From positions 3,993,501 through 4,057,500 of the forward strand of contig NZ_JACMTR010000002.1 in NCBI RefSeq assembly GCF_014267175.1: a DNA stretch of 64,000 nt, in the 5' to 3' direction. Each line of letters opens with the position of its first letter. Within the stretch, counting starts at the first letter, position 1. The notes under the pieces were generated by a model. That model was given only the letters and a program-made list of their open reading frames with translations. It made no database searches and was not told where the DNA came from. Below, piece by piece: positions 1 to 9,259 of this stretch. This DNA comes from Pseudonocardia sp. C8. GTDB taxonomy: Bacteria > Actinomycetota > Actinomycetes > Mycobacteriales > Pseudonocardiaceae. The translations under genes were made by a program, and so were the position numbers.

Positions 1-1355
1 ACGGCAAGGTCGGCACGTCGGGCGTCTCGATCGCCACGCTCGACGACATGAAGGCCCTCTACGACGGCTTCGACCTGTGCTCGCCGACCACGTCGGTGTC
101 GATGACCATCAACGGCCCGGCGCCGACGATCCTGGCGTACTTCCTCAACACCGCGATCGACCAGCAGGTGGACCGGTTCCGCGAGGAGGAGGGCCGGGAA
201 CCGGACACGGGCGAGCGCGAGGAGCTCACCGCCTACGCGCTGGCGAACGTGCGCGGCACGGTGCAGGCCGACATCCTCAAGGAGGACCAGGGCCAGAACA
301 CCTGCATCTTCTCCACCGAGTTCTCGCTGCGGATGATGGCCGACATCCAGGAGTGGTTCATCGACCACCAGGTGCGGAACTTCTACTCGGTCTCGATCTC
401 CGGCTACCACATCGCCGAGGCCGGGGCGAACCCGATCTCGCAGCTGGCGTTCACGCTCGCGAACGGCTTCACCTTCGTCGAGAGCTACCTGGCGCGCGGG
501 ATGGACGTCGACGACTTCGCGCCGAACCTGTCGTTCTTCTTCTCCAACGGGATGGACGCCGAGTACACCGTGCTCGGCCGGGTCGCCCGGCGCATCTGGG
601 CGGTCGCGATGCGGGCCCGCTACGGGGCGAACGAGCGCTCCCAGAAGCTCAAGTACCACGTCCAGACCTCGGGCCGTTCCCTGCACGCGCAGGAGATGAA
701 CTTCAACGACATCCGCACCACGCTGCAGGCACTCTGCGCGCTCTACGACAACGCGAACTCGCTGCACACCAACGCCTACGACGAGGCGATCACCACGCCG
801 TCGCAGGAGTCGGTGCGGCGGGCGATGGCCATCCAGATGATCATCAACAAGGAGTGGGGCCTGTCGATGAACGAGAACCCGCTGCAGGGTTCGTTCGTCG
901 TCGAGGAGCTGACCGACCTCGTCGAGGAGGCGGTGCTGCGCGAGTTCGAGTCGATCGCCGAGCGTGGCGGCGTGCTGGGGGCGATGGAGACCGGCTACCA
1001 GCGCGGCAAGATCCAGGACGAGTCGATGCTCTACGAGCACCGCAAGCACTCGGGCGAGCTGCCGATCATCGGCGTCAACACCTTCCTCAAGCCGGGTGGC
1101 GACGAGGAGGAGCCGCAGGAGGTCGAGCTGGCGCGGGCCACCGAGGAGGAGAAGAAGTCGCAGCTGCGCCGGCTGGAGGACTTCCAGTCCCGGCACCGCA
1201 GCGAGGCGGAGCAGGCGCTGCGCCGGCTGCAGGACGTGGCGACCGGGGACGGCAACGTGTTCGACGAGCTGATGCGTGCGGCCCGGGTGTGCTCGCTGGG
1301 CCAGCTCACGAACGCGTTCTTCGAGGTCGGCGGGCAGTACCGGCGCAACATGTGA
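1..1355 (+). CDS. icmF: Fused isobutyryl-CoA mutase IcmF, C-terminal part (5' end outside window)
   Basis: This is the C-terminal catalytic part of an adenosylcobalamin-dependent acyl-CoA mutase; the frame is already open at base 3, so the gene starts upstream. Visible family segments are [19 protein letters not shown], the substrate-domain run [41 protein letters not shown] and the terminal QYRRNM. The order and the ending fit IcmF, the protein that fuses the B12 domain, the G-protein chaperone and the mutase domain and interconverts isobutyryl- and n-butyryl-CoA. The B12 and GTPase domains would lie outside the window. A stand-alone methylmalonyl-CoA mutase large subunit is less likely because the C-terminus is IcmF-like. 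Substrate preference (isobutyryl versus pivalyl) cannot be read here. Confidence 0.9.
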   Translation, partial: GKVGTSGVSIATLDDMKALYDGFDLCSPTTSVSMTINGPAPTILAYFLNTAIDQQVDRFREEEGREPDTGEREELTAYALANVRGTVQADILKEDQGQNTCIFSTEFSLRMMADIQEWFIDHQVRNFYSVSISGYHIAEAGANPISQLAFTLANGFTFVESYLARGMDVDDFAPNLSFFFSNGMDAEYTVLGRVARRIWAVAMRARYGANERSQKLKYHVQTSGRSLHAQEMNFNDIRTTLQALCALYDNANSLHTNAYDEAITTPSQESVRRAMAIQMIINKEWGLSMNENPLQGSFVVEELTDLVEEAVLREFESIAERGGVLGAMETGYQRGKIQDESMLYEHRKHSGELPIIGVNTFLKPGGDEEEPQEVELARATEEEKKSQLRRLEDFQSRHRSEAEQALRRLQDVATGDGNVFDELMRAARVCSLGQLTNAFFEVGGQYRRNM

Positions 1356-1385
1356 CGGCGGTACCGCCCGTCCGGACCGGAGGGG

Positions 1386-1496
1386 TCAGCGGCGCGTCCT
1401 GGAGCGGCGGCGCCCGCGGTTCCAGCCGCCGAAGATGCCGATGACCTCGACGAACGACTCGGCGGCCTTGGACAGCTTGCGACCGGCCTTCTTCAT
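1386..1496 (-). CDS. Small basic peptide of 36 residues, unknown function
   Basis: A short open frame starts with ATG at 1496, preceded by a strong ribosome site (GGGAGG about 7 bases upstream). It encodes a 36-residue peptide that begins MKKAGRKLSK, has a short hydrophobic centre (FVEVIGIFGGW) and ends in an Arg-rich tail (RGRRRSRTRR). It lies convergent to the mutase gene, 30 bp from its stop. The peptide could be a small membrane-active, nucleic-acid-binding or regulatory protein. I do not recognise a family, and the case rests on the ribosome site and the strongly biased composition. Confidence 0.5.
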   Translation of the reverse strand: MKKAGRKLSKAAESFVEVIGIFGGWNRGRRRSRTRR

Positions 1497-1631
1497 CGGT
1501 GTCCTCCCGGGGATGCGTGCTGTTTGGGGGCTTCGCCCACCGTCTCAGAGGCCGGTCGCGGGATTGGCGAGGGGGCATTGCGCCGTCACGGTGACGACCC
1601 GCGCCTCGATGCTTCCGAGCCGGACGGGTTG

Positions 1632-2981
1632 TCACCTGATCGTCGTAGCGGGGCCCGGCGTGTCCGGTGGACGTGAGCCGTCCGGAGCAGCGCGGTGCGG
1701 CCCGTCCGGCCCCGACGCGTCCGTTGAGGGGCACCTGGGGCCCGGGAGCAGGGTGTCGACCCGGATGGCGGCCGCGAGCAGCGGCCCGAGCAGCCAGGAC
1801 GCCCCGCGCCGTGGCAGGGCCGTCAGCCGCGGCGCGAGACCCGGCAGGGCGGCGTGTCCGCCGGCCTCCACGACGTGCGCCACGTTCAGCGCGGCGACCG
1901 GGTGGGTGTCCAGGGCGCTGTGGCCGAGCCCGTCCAGCCCGACCAGCACGCCGTCCGGGGCCAGGCCGGCGATCCGTGCGGCGACCGGGCGCGGGGTGCG
2001 CAGGTCCCGCTCCCCCGAGACGACGGCGACCGGCCAGGTGAAGCGCGGCAGCTCGACGGCCAGGTCGTACGGCGGGACCCGCCGGTCGCCGGTGACCGCC
2101 GGGGCCCGCGCGAAGATCCGTTGCGGGTCGAGGACGCCGCCGTCCGGCTCGGCCGCGTAGCCCATCTCGACCTGGCCGATCGGGCGAACGAGGTCCGGTT
2201 CGTAGACCATCGGCCGGCCGGCTCCCGCGACCTCGGCCCGGCCGATCCGGGCGATCCGGCTCCAGGCGCGGCCGCCGGCCCCGCGGCGGCGCGCGGCGAG
2301 CAACCGCTCGAGGGGAACCGGGCCGGCGAACTCCGCGACGTGCTGGACGACCTCGGTCAGCTCCCGCGGGTCGGCACCCGCGGCGGCGAGCGCGCGCACG
2401 TGCTCCGCGCACCGCCGCACCGCCGGGTCGGCCGACCGGCCCTCCCAGTAGCGGGCACGCAGGTGCGCGCGGACCTCCGCGACGTCGCCGCGGTCCAGGC
2501 ACGGTGAGTCCAGCACCATCGCGGCCACCCGGTCGGGATGCCGGGCCCCGAACACCTGGGCGAGGTAGGAGCCGTAGGAGGTGCCGTACACGACGGCGCG
2601 CCGCACGCCGTTCGCGTCCAGCACCGCGGCCAGGTCGTCCGCGGCCGCGGTCGTGGTCACGTCCCCGGCCCGCAGGTCCGCGCCGGCGGTGTCGCGGCGG
2701 GAGAGCCCGATCCCGCGGTGCTCGACCATGATCAGGTCGAGGCCGCGGCGCGCGGCGGCCGTCCGCAGGCCCCGGTAGGGCAGCACCGACGCGAGTCCGG
2801 GCCCGCCGGGGATCGCGACGATCGGGGTCCGGTCCCCGCCGCGCGCCCGCACCCAGGCGAGTGGGAGCGTGCGGCCGCCGTCGAGCGGCCGTTCGACGAT
2901 GCCGCCGTGCTGTGCCACCACCGCCCGGGCCAGGCGCTCCCAGGCCGAGCCGGCCCGCCCGTCCGCGCCACCGTCCGGCAC
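1632..2981 (-). CDS. Alpha/beta hydrolase, proline-iminopeptidase-like
   Basis: The protein is an alpha/beta-hydrolase of about 449 residues. It carries the oxyanion loop AIPGGPGLAS, an HRGIGLS segment typical of prolyl aminopeptidase-like enzymes, the nucleophile elbow GTSYGS, a later acid region VVSGERDLRTP and the catalytic histidine region GLGHSA. The family cleaves N-terminal residues or small esters and amides; the substrate is unknown. I chose the GTG at 2981 because GGGGAGG lies 6 bases upstream; an in-frame GTG at 3047 would add 22 residues with no obvious ribosome site. No signal peptide is seen, so it is probably cytoplasmic. The last 60 or so residues are low-complexity and rich in Pro, Gly and Asp. 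Confidence 0.8.
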   Translation of the reverse strand: MPDGGADGRAGSAWERLARAVVAQHGGIVERPLDGGRTLPLAWVRARGGDRTPIVAIPGGPGLASVLPYRGLRTAAARRGLDLIMVEHRGIGLSRRDTAGADLRAGDVTTTAAADDLAAVLDANGVRRAVVYGTSYGSYLAQVFGARHPDRVAAMVLDSPCLDRGDVAEVRAHLRARYWEGRSADPAVRRCAEHVRALAAAGADPRELTEVVQHVAEFAGPVPLERLLAARRRGAGGRAWSRIARIGRAEVAGAGRPMVYEPDLVRPIGQVEMGYAAEPDGGVLDPQRIFARAPAVTGDRRVPPYDLAVELPRFTWPVAVVSGERDLRTPRPVAARIAGLAPDGVLVGLDGLGHSALDTHPVAALNVAHVVEAGGHAALPGLAPRLTALPRRGASWLLGPLLAAAIRVDTLLPGPRCPSTDASGPDGPHRAAPDGSRPPDTPGPATTIR

Positions 2982-3067
2982 GACGCACCTCCCCACCTCG
3001 TGTCCACCGTGTACACGAACGGCCCGCCACGCGTGTTCGGCGTCCACGCGGCACCGTCACACCCGCC

Positions 3068-4300
3068 TCATGCCGGGGCCGGGACGCGCCGCAGCACGAG
3101 CGCCAGCGCGAGGGCCCCGGCGAGCAGCACGCTGACATAGCCGGCGACACCGGGCCAGCCACCGTGGTCGTAGGCGATCCCGCCGGCCGCTCCCCCGGCG
3201 CTCGACCCGGCGTAGTAGCCGACCAGGTACAGCGACGACGCCTGCGCCGGCACCGCCCCGGGCAGCAACGCCGACCGGCGCCCGACCCAGCTGCTGGCCA
3301 CCGAGTGCGCCCCGAAGAACCCCACGGTCACCAGCAGCAGCCCGGCCAGGACGCTCCCGAGCACGTCCGGCACCGTCACCCACACCCCGCCCAGTGCGAC
3401 CAGGGTGGCCACCCACAGCACGGGGCGGCGCCCGAACCGGTCCCCCAGCCGTCCGGCCCGGGTCGAGGCCCAGCTGCCGGCCAGGTAGCCGAGGAACACC
3501 AGCCCGACGAGCGTCCCGGGCAGCCCGAAGGGCGGGGCGAGCAGCCGGAACCCCAGATAGTTGTACACCGTCACGAACGCGCCCATCAGCAGGAACGCCA
3601 TCCCGAACAGGCACAGCAGGCCCGGGTCGGCCAGGTGCCGGCGCAGCGGGTCGCCGAGGTCGCGCAGCCGGGTCCGGGCCGGGGCCTGCGCGGTCGGAGG
3701 CGGTAGGAGCAGCCGGAACGCGACCGTCGCCCCGACGGACACGGCGCCGACCGCGGCGAGCCCGGCCCGCCAGCCGCCGAGCTCGGCGACCCAGGACGCG
3801 ACCAGGCGCCCGGACAGCCCGCCGAGGGTGTTGCCGGCGATCAGCAGCCCGACCGCGCCACCGAGGTGCCGGGGCACGACCTCGTGTGTAAGGTGCGCCA
3901 TCGACAGCGCCGGGAGCGCGGCCAGCGTGATCCCCTGCAGCCCGCGGATCACGACGAGTGCGGCGAAGCTGGGCGCGAGCGGGGCGAGCAGCGCCAGCAC
4001 CGCGGACGCGGCCAGCGCCCACGTCATCACCCGGGTGCGCCCCCAGGCCTCGGTGACCGCGGACAGCGGGAGGACCGCCAGGGCGAGGGTCCCGGTCGTC
4101 GCGGAGAGCACCAGGCTCGCCGCCGACGAACCGATGCCGAACTCGGCCGACAGCCGCGGCAGGAGCCCCTGCACGCTGTAGACCAGAACGAACGTGGCCA
4201 TCCCCGACAGCCACAGCGCGGCGCCGAGCCGCCGGAACCCCGGGGTGCCGCGCTCGTGCCCGGGCTGCGCGGCGGGAACCGGACGCTCGCTCGTTGTCAT
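3068..4300 (-). CDS. MFS transporter (YnfM-like, sugar-efflux/drug type)
   Basis: This is a 410-residue major facilitator with about 12 hydrophobic helices. The helix 2-3 loop motif is present as TEAWGRTRVM and the equivalent loop in the second half as RLGDRFGRRPV, which is the usual duplication. Family members of this type export drugs or sugars by proton antiport across the inner membrane. The start is ATG at 4300 (MTTSERP). It is divergently transcribed from a LysR-family regulator 67 bp away, the usual layout for a transporter controlled by its neighbour. Substrate unknown. Confidence 0.88.
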   Translation of the reverse strand: MTTSERPVPAAQPGHERGTPGFRRLGAALWLSGMATFVLVYSVQGLLPRLSAEFGIGSSAASLVLSATTGTLALAVLPLSAVTEAWGRTRVMTWALAASAVLALLAPLAPSFAALVVIRGLQGITLAALPALSMAHLTHEVVPRHLGGAVGLLIAGNTLGGLSGRLVASWVAELGGWRAGLAAVGAVSVGATVAFRLLLPPPTAQAPARTRLRDLGDPLRRHLADPGLLCLFGMAFLLMGAFVTVYNYLGFRLLAPPFGLPGTLVGLVFLGYLAGSWASTRAGRLGDRFGRRPVLWVATLVALGGVWVTVPDVLGSVLAGLLLVTVGFFGAHSVASSWVGRRSALLPGAVPAQASSLYLVGYYAGSSAGGAAGGIAYDHGGWPGVAGYVSVLLAGALALALVLRRVPAPA

Positions 4301-4328
4301 CGCACACGACCGTAGGCTCCCCAGGGAC

Positions 4329-4343
4329 ATGCGTCCAATGCAT
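4329..4343. promoter_or_regulatory. Candidate LysR-type operator in the divergent promoter region
   Basis: The 67-bp gap between the MFS and LysR genes contains ATGC-N7-GCAT, a 15-bp interrupted palindrome of the size and form bound by LysR-type regulators. A TTGACA hexamer follows at 4347-4352. The position between divergent starts is what an auto-regulating LysR protein would use. Binding is inferred only. Confidence 0.4.
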
Positions 4344-4367
4344 GTGTTGACAAGATAAGGTGCACAA

Positions 4368-5288
4368 GTGCATGAGTCGCTGGCGCCCGCCCTGCACCGC
4401 TTCGTCGCCGTCGCCCGGACCGGGCACCTCACCCGGGCCGCCGAGCAGATCGGCGTCCCGCAGCCCACGCTCTCCCGGGCCGTCGCGCGGCTCGAGGACG
4501 AGCTGGGTGTCGCGCTGTTCCACCGGGTCGGGCGCGGACTGCGGCTCACCGCGGCCGGCCGGACGCTGCTGCCGCGAGCCGAGGCCGCGCTCGCCGAGCT
4601 GGCCACCGCCGCCGCCGAGCTCGCAGGGGACGCCGACCCGGCGACCGGGCGGGTCGCGTTCGGCTTCCTCGGCACCCTGGGACCCGAGGTGGTGCCACGG
4701 ATCCTGCGCGGGTTCCGGGCGGCGCACCCGCGGGTCCGGATCGAGCTGGTGCAGAGCCGGCACGCGGACCTTCTGGACAGGGTCCGGGACGGGGCCGTGG
4801 ACCTCGCGCTCACCTCGCCGATGCCCGACGAACCGGGCCTCGCCGCGACCGCGCTGGCCGAGGAGGAGCTGCGGCTCGTGGTCCCGGCCGGCCACCGGCT
4901 GGCCACGCGGTCCGGGGTGGACCTCGCCGAGGTCGCCGACGAGCCCTTCCTGCTCTTCGCCCGCGGGTACGGGCTGCACGGCACCGTCGAGGCGTGGTGC
5001 GCGCAGGCCGGGTTCCGGCCGCACCGGGCGTTCGAGGGCGGTGAGACGGCGACCCTGCGCGGGCTGGCCGGTGCCGGGCTCGGGGTCGCGCTGCTCCCGC
5101 TCGGCCCGGACGCCCCGGGTGTCGTGCAGCTGCCGGTGCGCTCGCCGCGCACCGTGCGGACCCTGGGCATGGTGCACGCCGCGGGCGACCGCCCGACACC
5201 GCCGGTCCGTGACCTGCGGGCGTTCGTCGCCGAGCACGGCCCACGGCTGCTGGCACACGGGTTACCGTCGGCGCCGTGGAACGCATGA
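4368..5288 (+). CDS. LysR-family transcriptional regulator
   Basis: The protein has 306 residues. The N-terminal winged helix-turn-helix (residues 1-60) includes FVAVARTGHLTRAAEQIGVP followed by QPTLSRAVARLEDELG, and the rest is the periplasmic-binding-protein-like effector domain of LysR proteins. Translation starts at GTG 4368. It is divergent from the MFS transporter and probably controls it together with itself. Its last 13 bases overlap the start of the next gene, so the two are likely cotranscribed and coupled. The effector is unknown. Confidence 0.92.
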   Translation: MHESLAPALHRFVAVARTGHLTRAAEQIGVPQPTLSRAVARLEDELGVALFHRVGRGLRLTAAGRTLLPRAEAALAELATAAAELAGDADPATGRVAFGFLGTLGPEVVPRILRGFRAAHPRVRIELVQSRHADLLDRVRDGAVDLALTSPMPDEPGLAATALAEEELRLVVPAGHRLATRSGVDLAEVADEPFLLFARGYGLHGTVEAWCAQAGFRPHRAFEGGETATLRGLAGAGLGVALLPLGPDAPGVVQLPVRSPRTVRTLGMVHAAGDRPTPPVRDLRAFVAEHGPRLLAHGLPSAPWNA

Positions 5289-6037
5289 TCGACGACGAGG
5301 GCCGCGAGGTTCCGGTCCCGGACCGGGTGGCGCGGGTGGTCTCGCTGGTGCCCTCGCTGACCGAGGCCGTCGAGGTGACCGCCCCCGGCCTGCTCGTCGG
5401 GGTGACCGACTGGTGCACCCACCCGCCCGGCCTGTCCGTCGAACGCGTGCGCGGCACCAAGAACCCGGACGTCGAGCGGGTCGTCGCGCTCGGCCCGGAC
5501 CTGGTGCTCGCCAACCAGGAGGAGAACCGGCGGCCCGACCTCGACGCGCTGCGCGAGGCGGGCCTGGCCGTGTACGTGACCGACATCCGCGACGTCGACG
5601 GCGGTCTCGACTCGCTGCGCCGCCTCCTCACCGCGTGCCGCCTGCCCGAACCGGAGTGGTTGCGGGAGGCGCGCAGGCTGTGGGACGCGATCGCGCCCGC
5701 GTCACCGCGGCGGCGGGCGGTCGTGCCGATCTGGCGCAGGCCGTGGATGGCGGTCGGCTCGGACACCTTCACCGGCGCCGTCCTGGACCGGCTCGGCGTC
5801 GACAACGTGCTGGCGGGCTCCCCGGAGCGCTACCCCCGGATCGACCCGGACGACCTGCCCGAGCACGACCTCGTGGTGCTGCCCGACGAGCCGTACGCCT
5901 TCACCGCCGACGACGGCCCCGAGGCCTTCGCCGCGCCGTCCGCGCTGGTCAGCGGGCGGCTGCTGACCTGGTACGGCCCGAGCCTGGTCGAGGCGGCCCG
6001 GGAGCTCCCGGCGGCACTGGGGATCGCCCCGCACTGA
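5276..6037 (+). CDS. Helical-backbone metal receptor / BtuF-like protein without signal peptide
   Basis: The 253-residue protein resembles the substrate-binding component of cobalamin and iron-chelate ABC importers. It has RVVSLVPSLTEAV near the N-terminus, the TDWCTHPP segment typical of BtuF-like proteins, then KNPDVERVVALGPDLVLA, and a second lobe with AVGSDTFTGAVLDRLG. It lacks any signal peptide or lipobox, so it is predicted to be cytoplasmic, as in a known subgroup of this family. Start is GTG 5276 or ATG 5285, both overlapping the end of the LysR gene. No permease or ATPase genes are nearby, so the role is uncertain. Confidence 0.8.
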   Translation: MERMIDDEGREVPVPDRVARVVSLVPSLTEAVEVTAPGLLVGVTDWCTHPPGLSVERVRGTKNPDVERVVALGPDLVLANQEENRRPDLDALREAGLAVYVTDIRDVDGGLDSLRRLLTACRLPEPEWLREARRLWDAIAPASPRRRAVVPIWRRPWMAVGSDTFTGAVLDRLGVDNVLAGSPERYPRIDPDDLPEHDLVVLPDEPYAFTADDGPEAFAAPSALVSGRLLTWYGPSLVEAARELPAALGIAPH

Positions 6038-6089
6038 CCCCGCCCTGCCCCACGACCGCCCGGCCCCGCGACCGCCCGGCCCCGCGTGC

Positions 6090-6138
6090 CACTCATGGAG
6101 CTTGAGTCCCGTGGCACAGGACCAAGGCTCCATGAGTG
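6090..6138. repeat. Extragenic palindrome between convergent genes (terminator or REP-like)
   Basis: Arms of 12 bases, CACTCATGGAGC at 6090-6101 and its exact reverse complement at 6127-6138, are separated by 25 bases. The stem can extend by a few more pairs with one bulge. A second, alternative pairing TGCCAC/GTGGCA lies at 6087-6092 and 6111-6116. It sits between the metal-receptor gene and the choline dehydrogenase gene, whose 3' ends converge. No T-run follows, which is common for actinobacterial terminators. Confidence 0.55.
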
Positions 6139-6150
6139 TGTCCGGGGGAC

Positions 6151-7710
6151 TCAGGCGCGCTGCGCCTCCTTCAGCAGGTCCGAGCACTTCTCCCCGATCA
6201 TCATCGTGGTGATGTTCGGGTTGATCGCCGGCAGGAACGGCATCGCCGACCCGTCCGCGACCCGGAGGTTCTGCACGCCCCGCACCCGCAGCTGCGGGTC
6301 GAGGACGGCCATCGGGTCGTCGTCGGTCCCCATCTTCGCGGTGCACGCCGGGTGGTACACGGTGTTGTGGGTCTTGGTGATGTAGTCGGCCAGCTCGTCG
6401 TCGGTGACGGCGTCCGGGCCGGGGGCCAGCTCCGCGGCGATCCACTCCTTGAGCACCGGCTGCTCGGCGATCTTCCGGGCGAGCCGGATGCCGGCCGTCA
6501 TCACCCGCATGTCGTGGCCCTCGGGGTCGGTGAAGTAGCGCGGGTCGACGCGGGCCCGGTCGCGGAAGTCGCGGGTCCGCAGCCGCACGGTGCCCCGGGA
6601 CCGGCCGCGGGTGACGTTCGGCGTCAGGCAGAACCCGTTGTCGGTCGTGGGGTAGCCCCAGCGCACCGTGTTCATGTCGAACGGCACCGAGCCGTAGTGC
6701 ATCATCAGGTCCGGCCGGTCCAGGCCGTCCTCCGTGCGGTGGAAGATCCCGATCTCCCACCACTGGGTGGACTCGGTGACCATCGGCCTCGCCGCGTCCC
6801 AGAAGACGAGGCCCTCGACGTGGTCGTCCAGGTTGGACCCGACCCCGGGCAGGTCGGAGCGGACGTCGATGCCGAACTCGCGCAGGTGCTCGGCCGGCCC
6901 GATGCCGGAGAGCATGAGCAGCTTCGGGGTGTCGATCGCGCCCGCCGAGAGGATCACCTCGCGGTCGGCGTGGACCTGCTCGCGGGTCGGGAGGATCCCG
7001 CGCTGGTACTCGACGCCCGTCGCCCGGGTGCCGTCGAACAGCACCCGGGAGGCCCAGCAGCCGGTCCACACCTCCAGGTTCGGCCGGGAGTCCAGGATCG
7101 GGTGCAGGTAGGACACCGAGGCCGAGGCCCGGGTCCCGTCCGGGAACGAGTTGATCTGGAAGTAGCCCGCGCCGTCGGTGACGGTGCGGCCCTCGTTGAA
7201 CCGGACGGTCGGCAGTCCGACCTCGGCCGCCGCCTCCAGCACGGCGTTGCCGCACGGGTCGCGCGGCGGGATCTGCATGAGGTTGACCGGGCCGGAGCGG
7301 CCGTGGCCCTCCCACTCCCCGTCGTTGGTCTCCAGGCGCGCGATCAGCGGCCAGCACTCGTCGGCGGACCAGCCGGTCAGGCCCATCGACGCCCACTCGT
7401 CCAGGTCCTCGCGCGGCGTCCAGAACGCGATGCAGGAGTTGTGCGAGGAGCAGCCGCCGAGCACCTTGGCCCTGGCGTGCCGCATGTGCGAGTTGCCGCG
7501 CTCCTGCGGCTCGATCAGGTAGTCCCAGTCGTAGCCGGAGTCGAGCAGGTTCATCCAGTCGGCGAGCCTGAGGATGTTGGGATCGTCGACGTCCGACGGG
7601 CCGGCCTCCAGCAGCAGCACCCGGATCGACGGGTCCTCGGACAGCCGGGCCGCGACCGCGCACCCGGCCGAGCCTCCCCCCACGACGAGGTAGTCGAAAC
7701 GGTCGGTCAT
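6151..7710 (-). CDS. betA: GMC-family oxidoreductase, choline dehydrogenase-like
   Basis: This 519-residue flavoprotein begins with the FAD-binding glycine motif DYLVVGGGSAGCAVAARLSE, has the GMC signature regions AKVLGGCSSHN and GAIDTPKLLMLSGIGP, and ends with the catalytic histidine region THNTVYHPACTAKMG and a terminal NPNITTMMIGEK. The family oxidises alcohols. Together with the overlapping aldehyde dehydrogenase it fits choline to betaine aldehyde to glycine betaine, for osmoprotection or as a carbon source. Its ATG overlaps the TGA of the upstream betB-like gene by 4 bp (ATGA), so the pair forms an operon. Another primary alcohol as substrate cannot be excluded. Confidence 0.85.
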   Translation of the reverse strand: MTDRFDYLVVGGGSAGCAVAARLSEDPSIRVLLLEAGPSDVDDPNILRLADWMNLLDSGYDWDYLIEPQERGNSHMRHARAKVLGGCSSHNSCIAFWTPREDLDEWASMGLTGWSADECWPLIARLETNDGEWEGHGRSGPVNLMQIPPRDPCGNAVLEAAAEVGLPTVRFNEGRTVTDGAGYFQINSFPDGTRASASVSYLHPILDSRPNLEVWTGCWASRVLFDGTRATGVEYQRGILPTREQVHADREVILSAGAIDTPKLLMLSGIGPAEHLREFGIDVRSDLPGVGSNLDDHVEGLVFWDAARPMVTESTQWWEIGIFHRTEDGLDRPDLMMHYGSVPFDMNTVRWGYPTTDNGFCLTPNVTRGRSRGTVRLRTRDFRDRARVDPRYFTDPEGHDMRVMTAGIRLARKIAEQPVLKEWIAAELAPGPDAVTDDELADYITKTHNTVYHPACTAKMGTDDDPMAVLDPQLRVRGVQNLRVADGSAMPFLPAINPNITTMMIGEKCSDLLKEAQRA

Positions 7711-9194
7711 GCCTTCTCCCCCTCCGTGCCCCCGGCGAACCAGCGCTGCGGCTCGGGCGCGGTGTTGTGCCAGACGTGCTTGATCTCCTGGTACTCCGCC
7801 AGCCCGGTGGGCCCGAGCTCGCGTCCGTTGCCGGAGCGGCCCATGCCGCCCCACTCCGCACCCGGGAAGTACGGGTGGAAGTCGTTGATCCACACGGTGC
7901 CGTGGCGCAGCGCGTTCGCGACCCGGTTGGCGCGCCGCATGTCCTGGGTGAACACCGCGCCGGCCAGGCCGTACTCGGTGTCGTTGCCGAGCCGGATCGC
8001 CTCGTCCTCGGTGGTGAACCGCTCGACGGTGAGGATCGGGCCGAACGTCTCCTCGGTGATCAGGCGCGAGCCGGGTGCGAGGTCGGTGATCACGGTCGGC
8101 AGGTAGAAGAAGCCCTTCGCGAGCTCCGGGTCGTCCGGGCGGGCGCCGCCGCAGCGGATGTTCGCGCCCTCGGCGCGGGCGGAGGCGACGAAGTCCTCGA
8201 TCTTGGCCAGGTGCGCGGCGGAGACCAGCGGGCCGACCTCGACGCCGTCGTCCAGGCCGTTGCCCAGCCGGATCAGCTGCGCGCGGCGGACGATCTCGTC
8301 GACGACGGCGTCCGCGACCGAGTCCTCGATGATCAGCCGGGCGCCCGCCGAGCAGACCTGCCCGGAGTGCAGGAACACCGCGAGCATCGCGTAGTCGACG
8401 GCGAGCTCGAAGTCGGTGTCGGCGAACACGATGTTGGGGTTCTTGCCGCCGAGCTCGACGGCCGTGCGCTTCACGGTCTCCGCGGACGCGCGGATGATCG
8501 CCCGGCCGGTGCCGAGCCCGCCGGTGAACGAGACCATGTCGACGTCACCGTGCTCGGTGAGCGGCGCGCCGACCGACGGCCCGTCGCCGAGGACGATGTT
8601 GACGACGCCGGCCGGGATCCCGGCCTCCGCGCACAGCTCGACGAGCTTGATCGACGTCAGCGGGGTGACCTCGCTGGGTTTGATCACCATGGTGTTGCCG
8701 GCGGCGACCGCGGGCGCGACCTTCCACGACAGCTGCAGCAGCGGGTAGTTCCACGGCGTGATGAGCGCGCAGACGCCGACCGGCTCGTGCACGATCCGGG
8801 ACACCACGGTGTCGCTGCCGGTGTCGACGACGCGTCCGGCGTCCTTGCCGGCCAGCCCGGCGTAGTAGCGGAAGACGGCGGTGACGTCGTCGACGTCCTG
8901 CCGGCCCTCGGCGATCGTCTTGCCGGTGTCGAGGGTCTCGGTCCGGGCGATCTCCTCCTTGTCCCGCACGAGCAGGTCGGCGATCCGGCCCAGGATCGCG
9001 CCCCGCTCGCCGGCGGAGGTCTGCCGCCACGGCCCCGAGTCGAAGGCCCGGCGCGCCGCGGCGACGGCCCGGTCGACGTCGTCTCGGCCCGCCTGGTCGA
9101 CCTCGGTGACGACCGAGGCGTCGAAGGGGTTGATCACCGGCGCGGTTCCCGCGGATCCGGTGGTCCAGGATCCGTCGATGTAGAGACTCGGCAC
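7707..9194 (-). CDS. betB: Betaine-aldehyde dehydrogenase-like NAD(P)-dependent aldehyde dehydrogenase
   Basis: The protein is a 495-residue aldehyde dehydrogenase. Visible motifs are the NAD-site run ITPWNYPLLQLSWK, the coenzyme-binding FTGGLGTGR region, the glutamate motif VELGGKNPNIVFAD and the catalytic cysteine in HSGQVCSAGARL. Close overall form and pairing with a choline-dehydrogenase-like gene suggest betaine aldehyde to glycine betaine. It is the first gene of the two-gene unit and starts at GTG 9194. It is divergent from an IclR regulator, which is the likely controller in place of the TetR-type BetI known from other bacteria. One oddity is FTGGLGTGR where many relatives have FTGSTxTGR. 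Confidence 0.88.
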   Translation of the reverse strand: MPSLYIDGSWTTGSAGTAPVINPFDASVVTEVDQAGRDDVDRAVAAARRAFDSGPWRQTSAGERGAILGRIADLLVRDKEEIARTETLDTGKTIAEGRQDVDDVTAVFRYYAGLAGKDAGRVVDTGSDTVVSRIVHEPVGVCALITPWNYPLLQLSWKVAPAVAAGNTMVIKPSEVTPLTSIKLVELCAEAGIPAGVVNIVLGDGPSVGAPLTEHGDVDMVSFTGGLGTGRAIIRASAETVKRTAVELGGKNPNIVFADTDFELAVDYAMLAVFLHSGQVCSAGARLIIEDSVADAVVDEIVRRAQLIRLGNGLDDGVEVGPLVSAAHLAKIEDFVASARAEGANIRCGGARPDDPELAKGFFYLPTVITDLAPGSRLITEETFGPILTVERFTTEDEAIRLGNDTEYGLAGAVFTQDMRRANRVANALRHGTVWINDFHPYFPGAEWGGMGRSGNGRELGPTGLAEYQEIKHVWHNTAPEPQRWFAGGTEGEKA

Positions 9195-9259
9195 CTGGGG
9201 AAGCGTTCACCCGCGCGCGGACGAGCGCAAGCACACCCACCAAATGATCATGCTCACGG

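Noticed and set aside
4347..4352. TTGACA as -35 box for the LysR gene
   Set aside because: A -10 box at normal spacing would fall inside the coding start, so the hexamer is not a convincing promoter for this start.
3068..5422. A 784-residue fusion protein upstream-extended from the MFS transporter
   Set aside because: The extension is antisense to the LysR gene and Arg/Ser-rich. The MFS fold begins at MTTSERP (4300).
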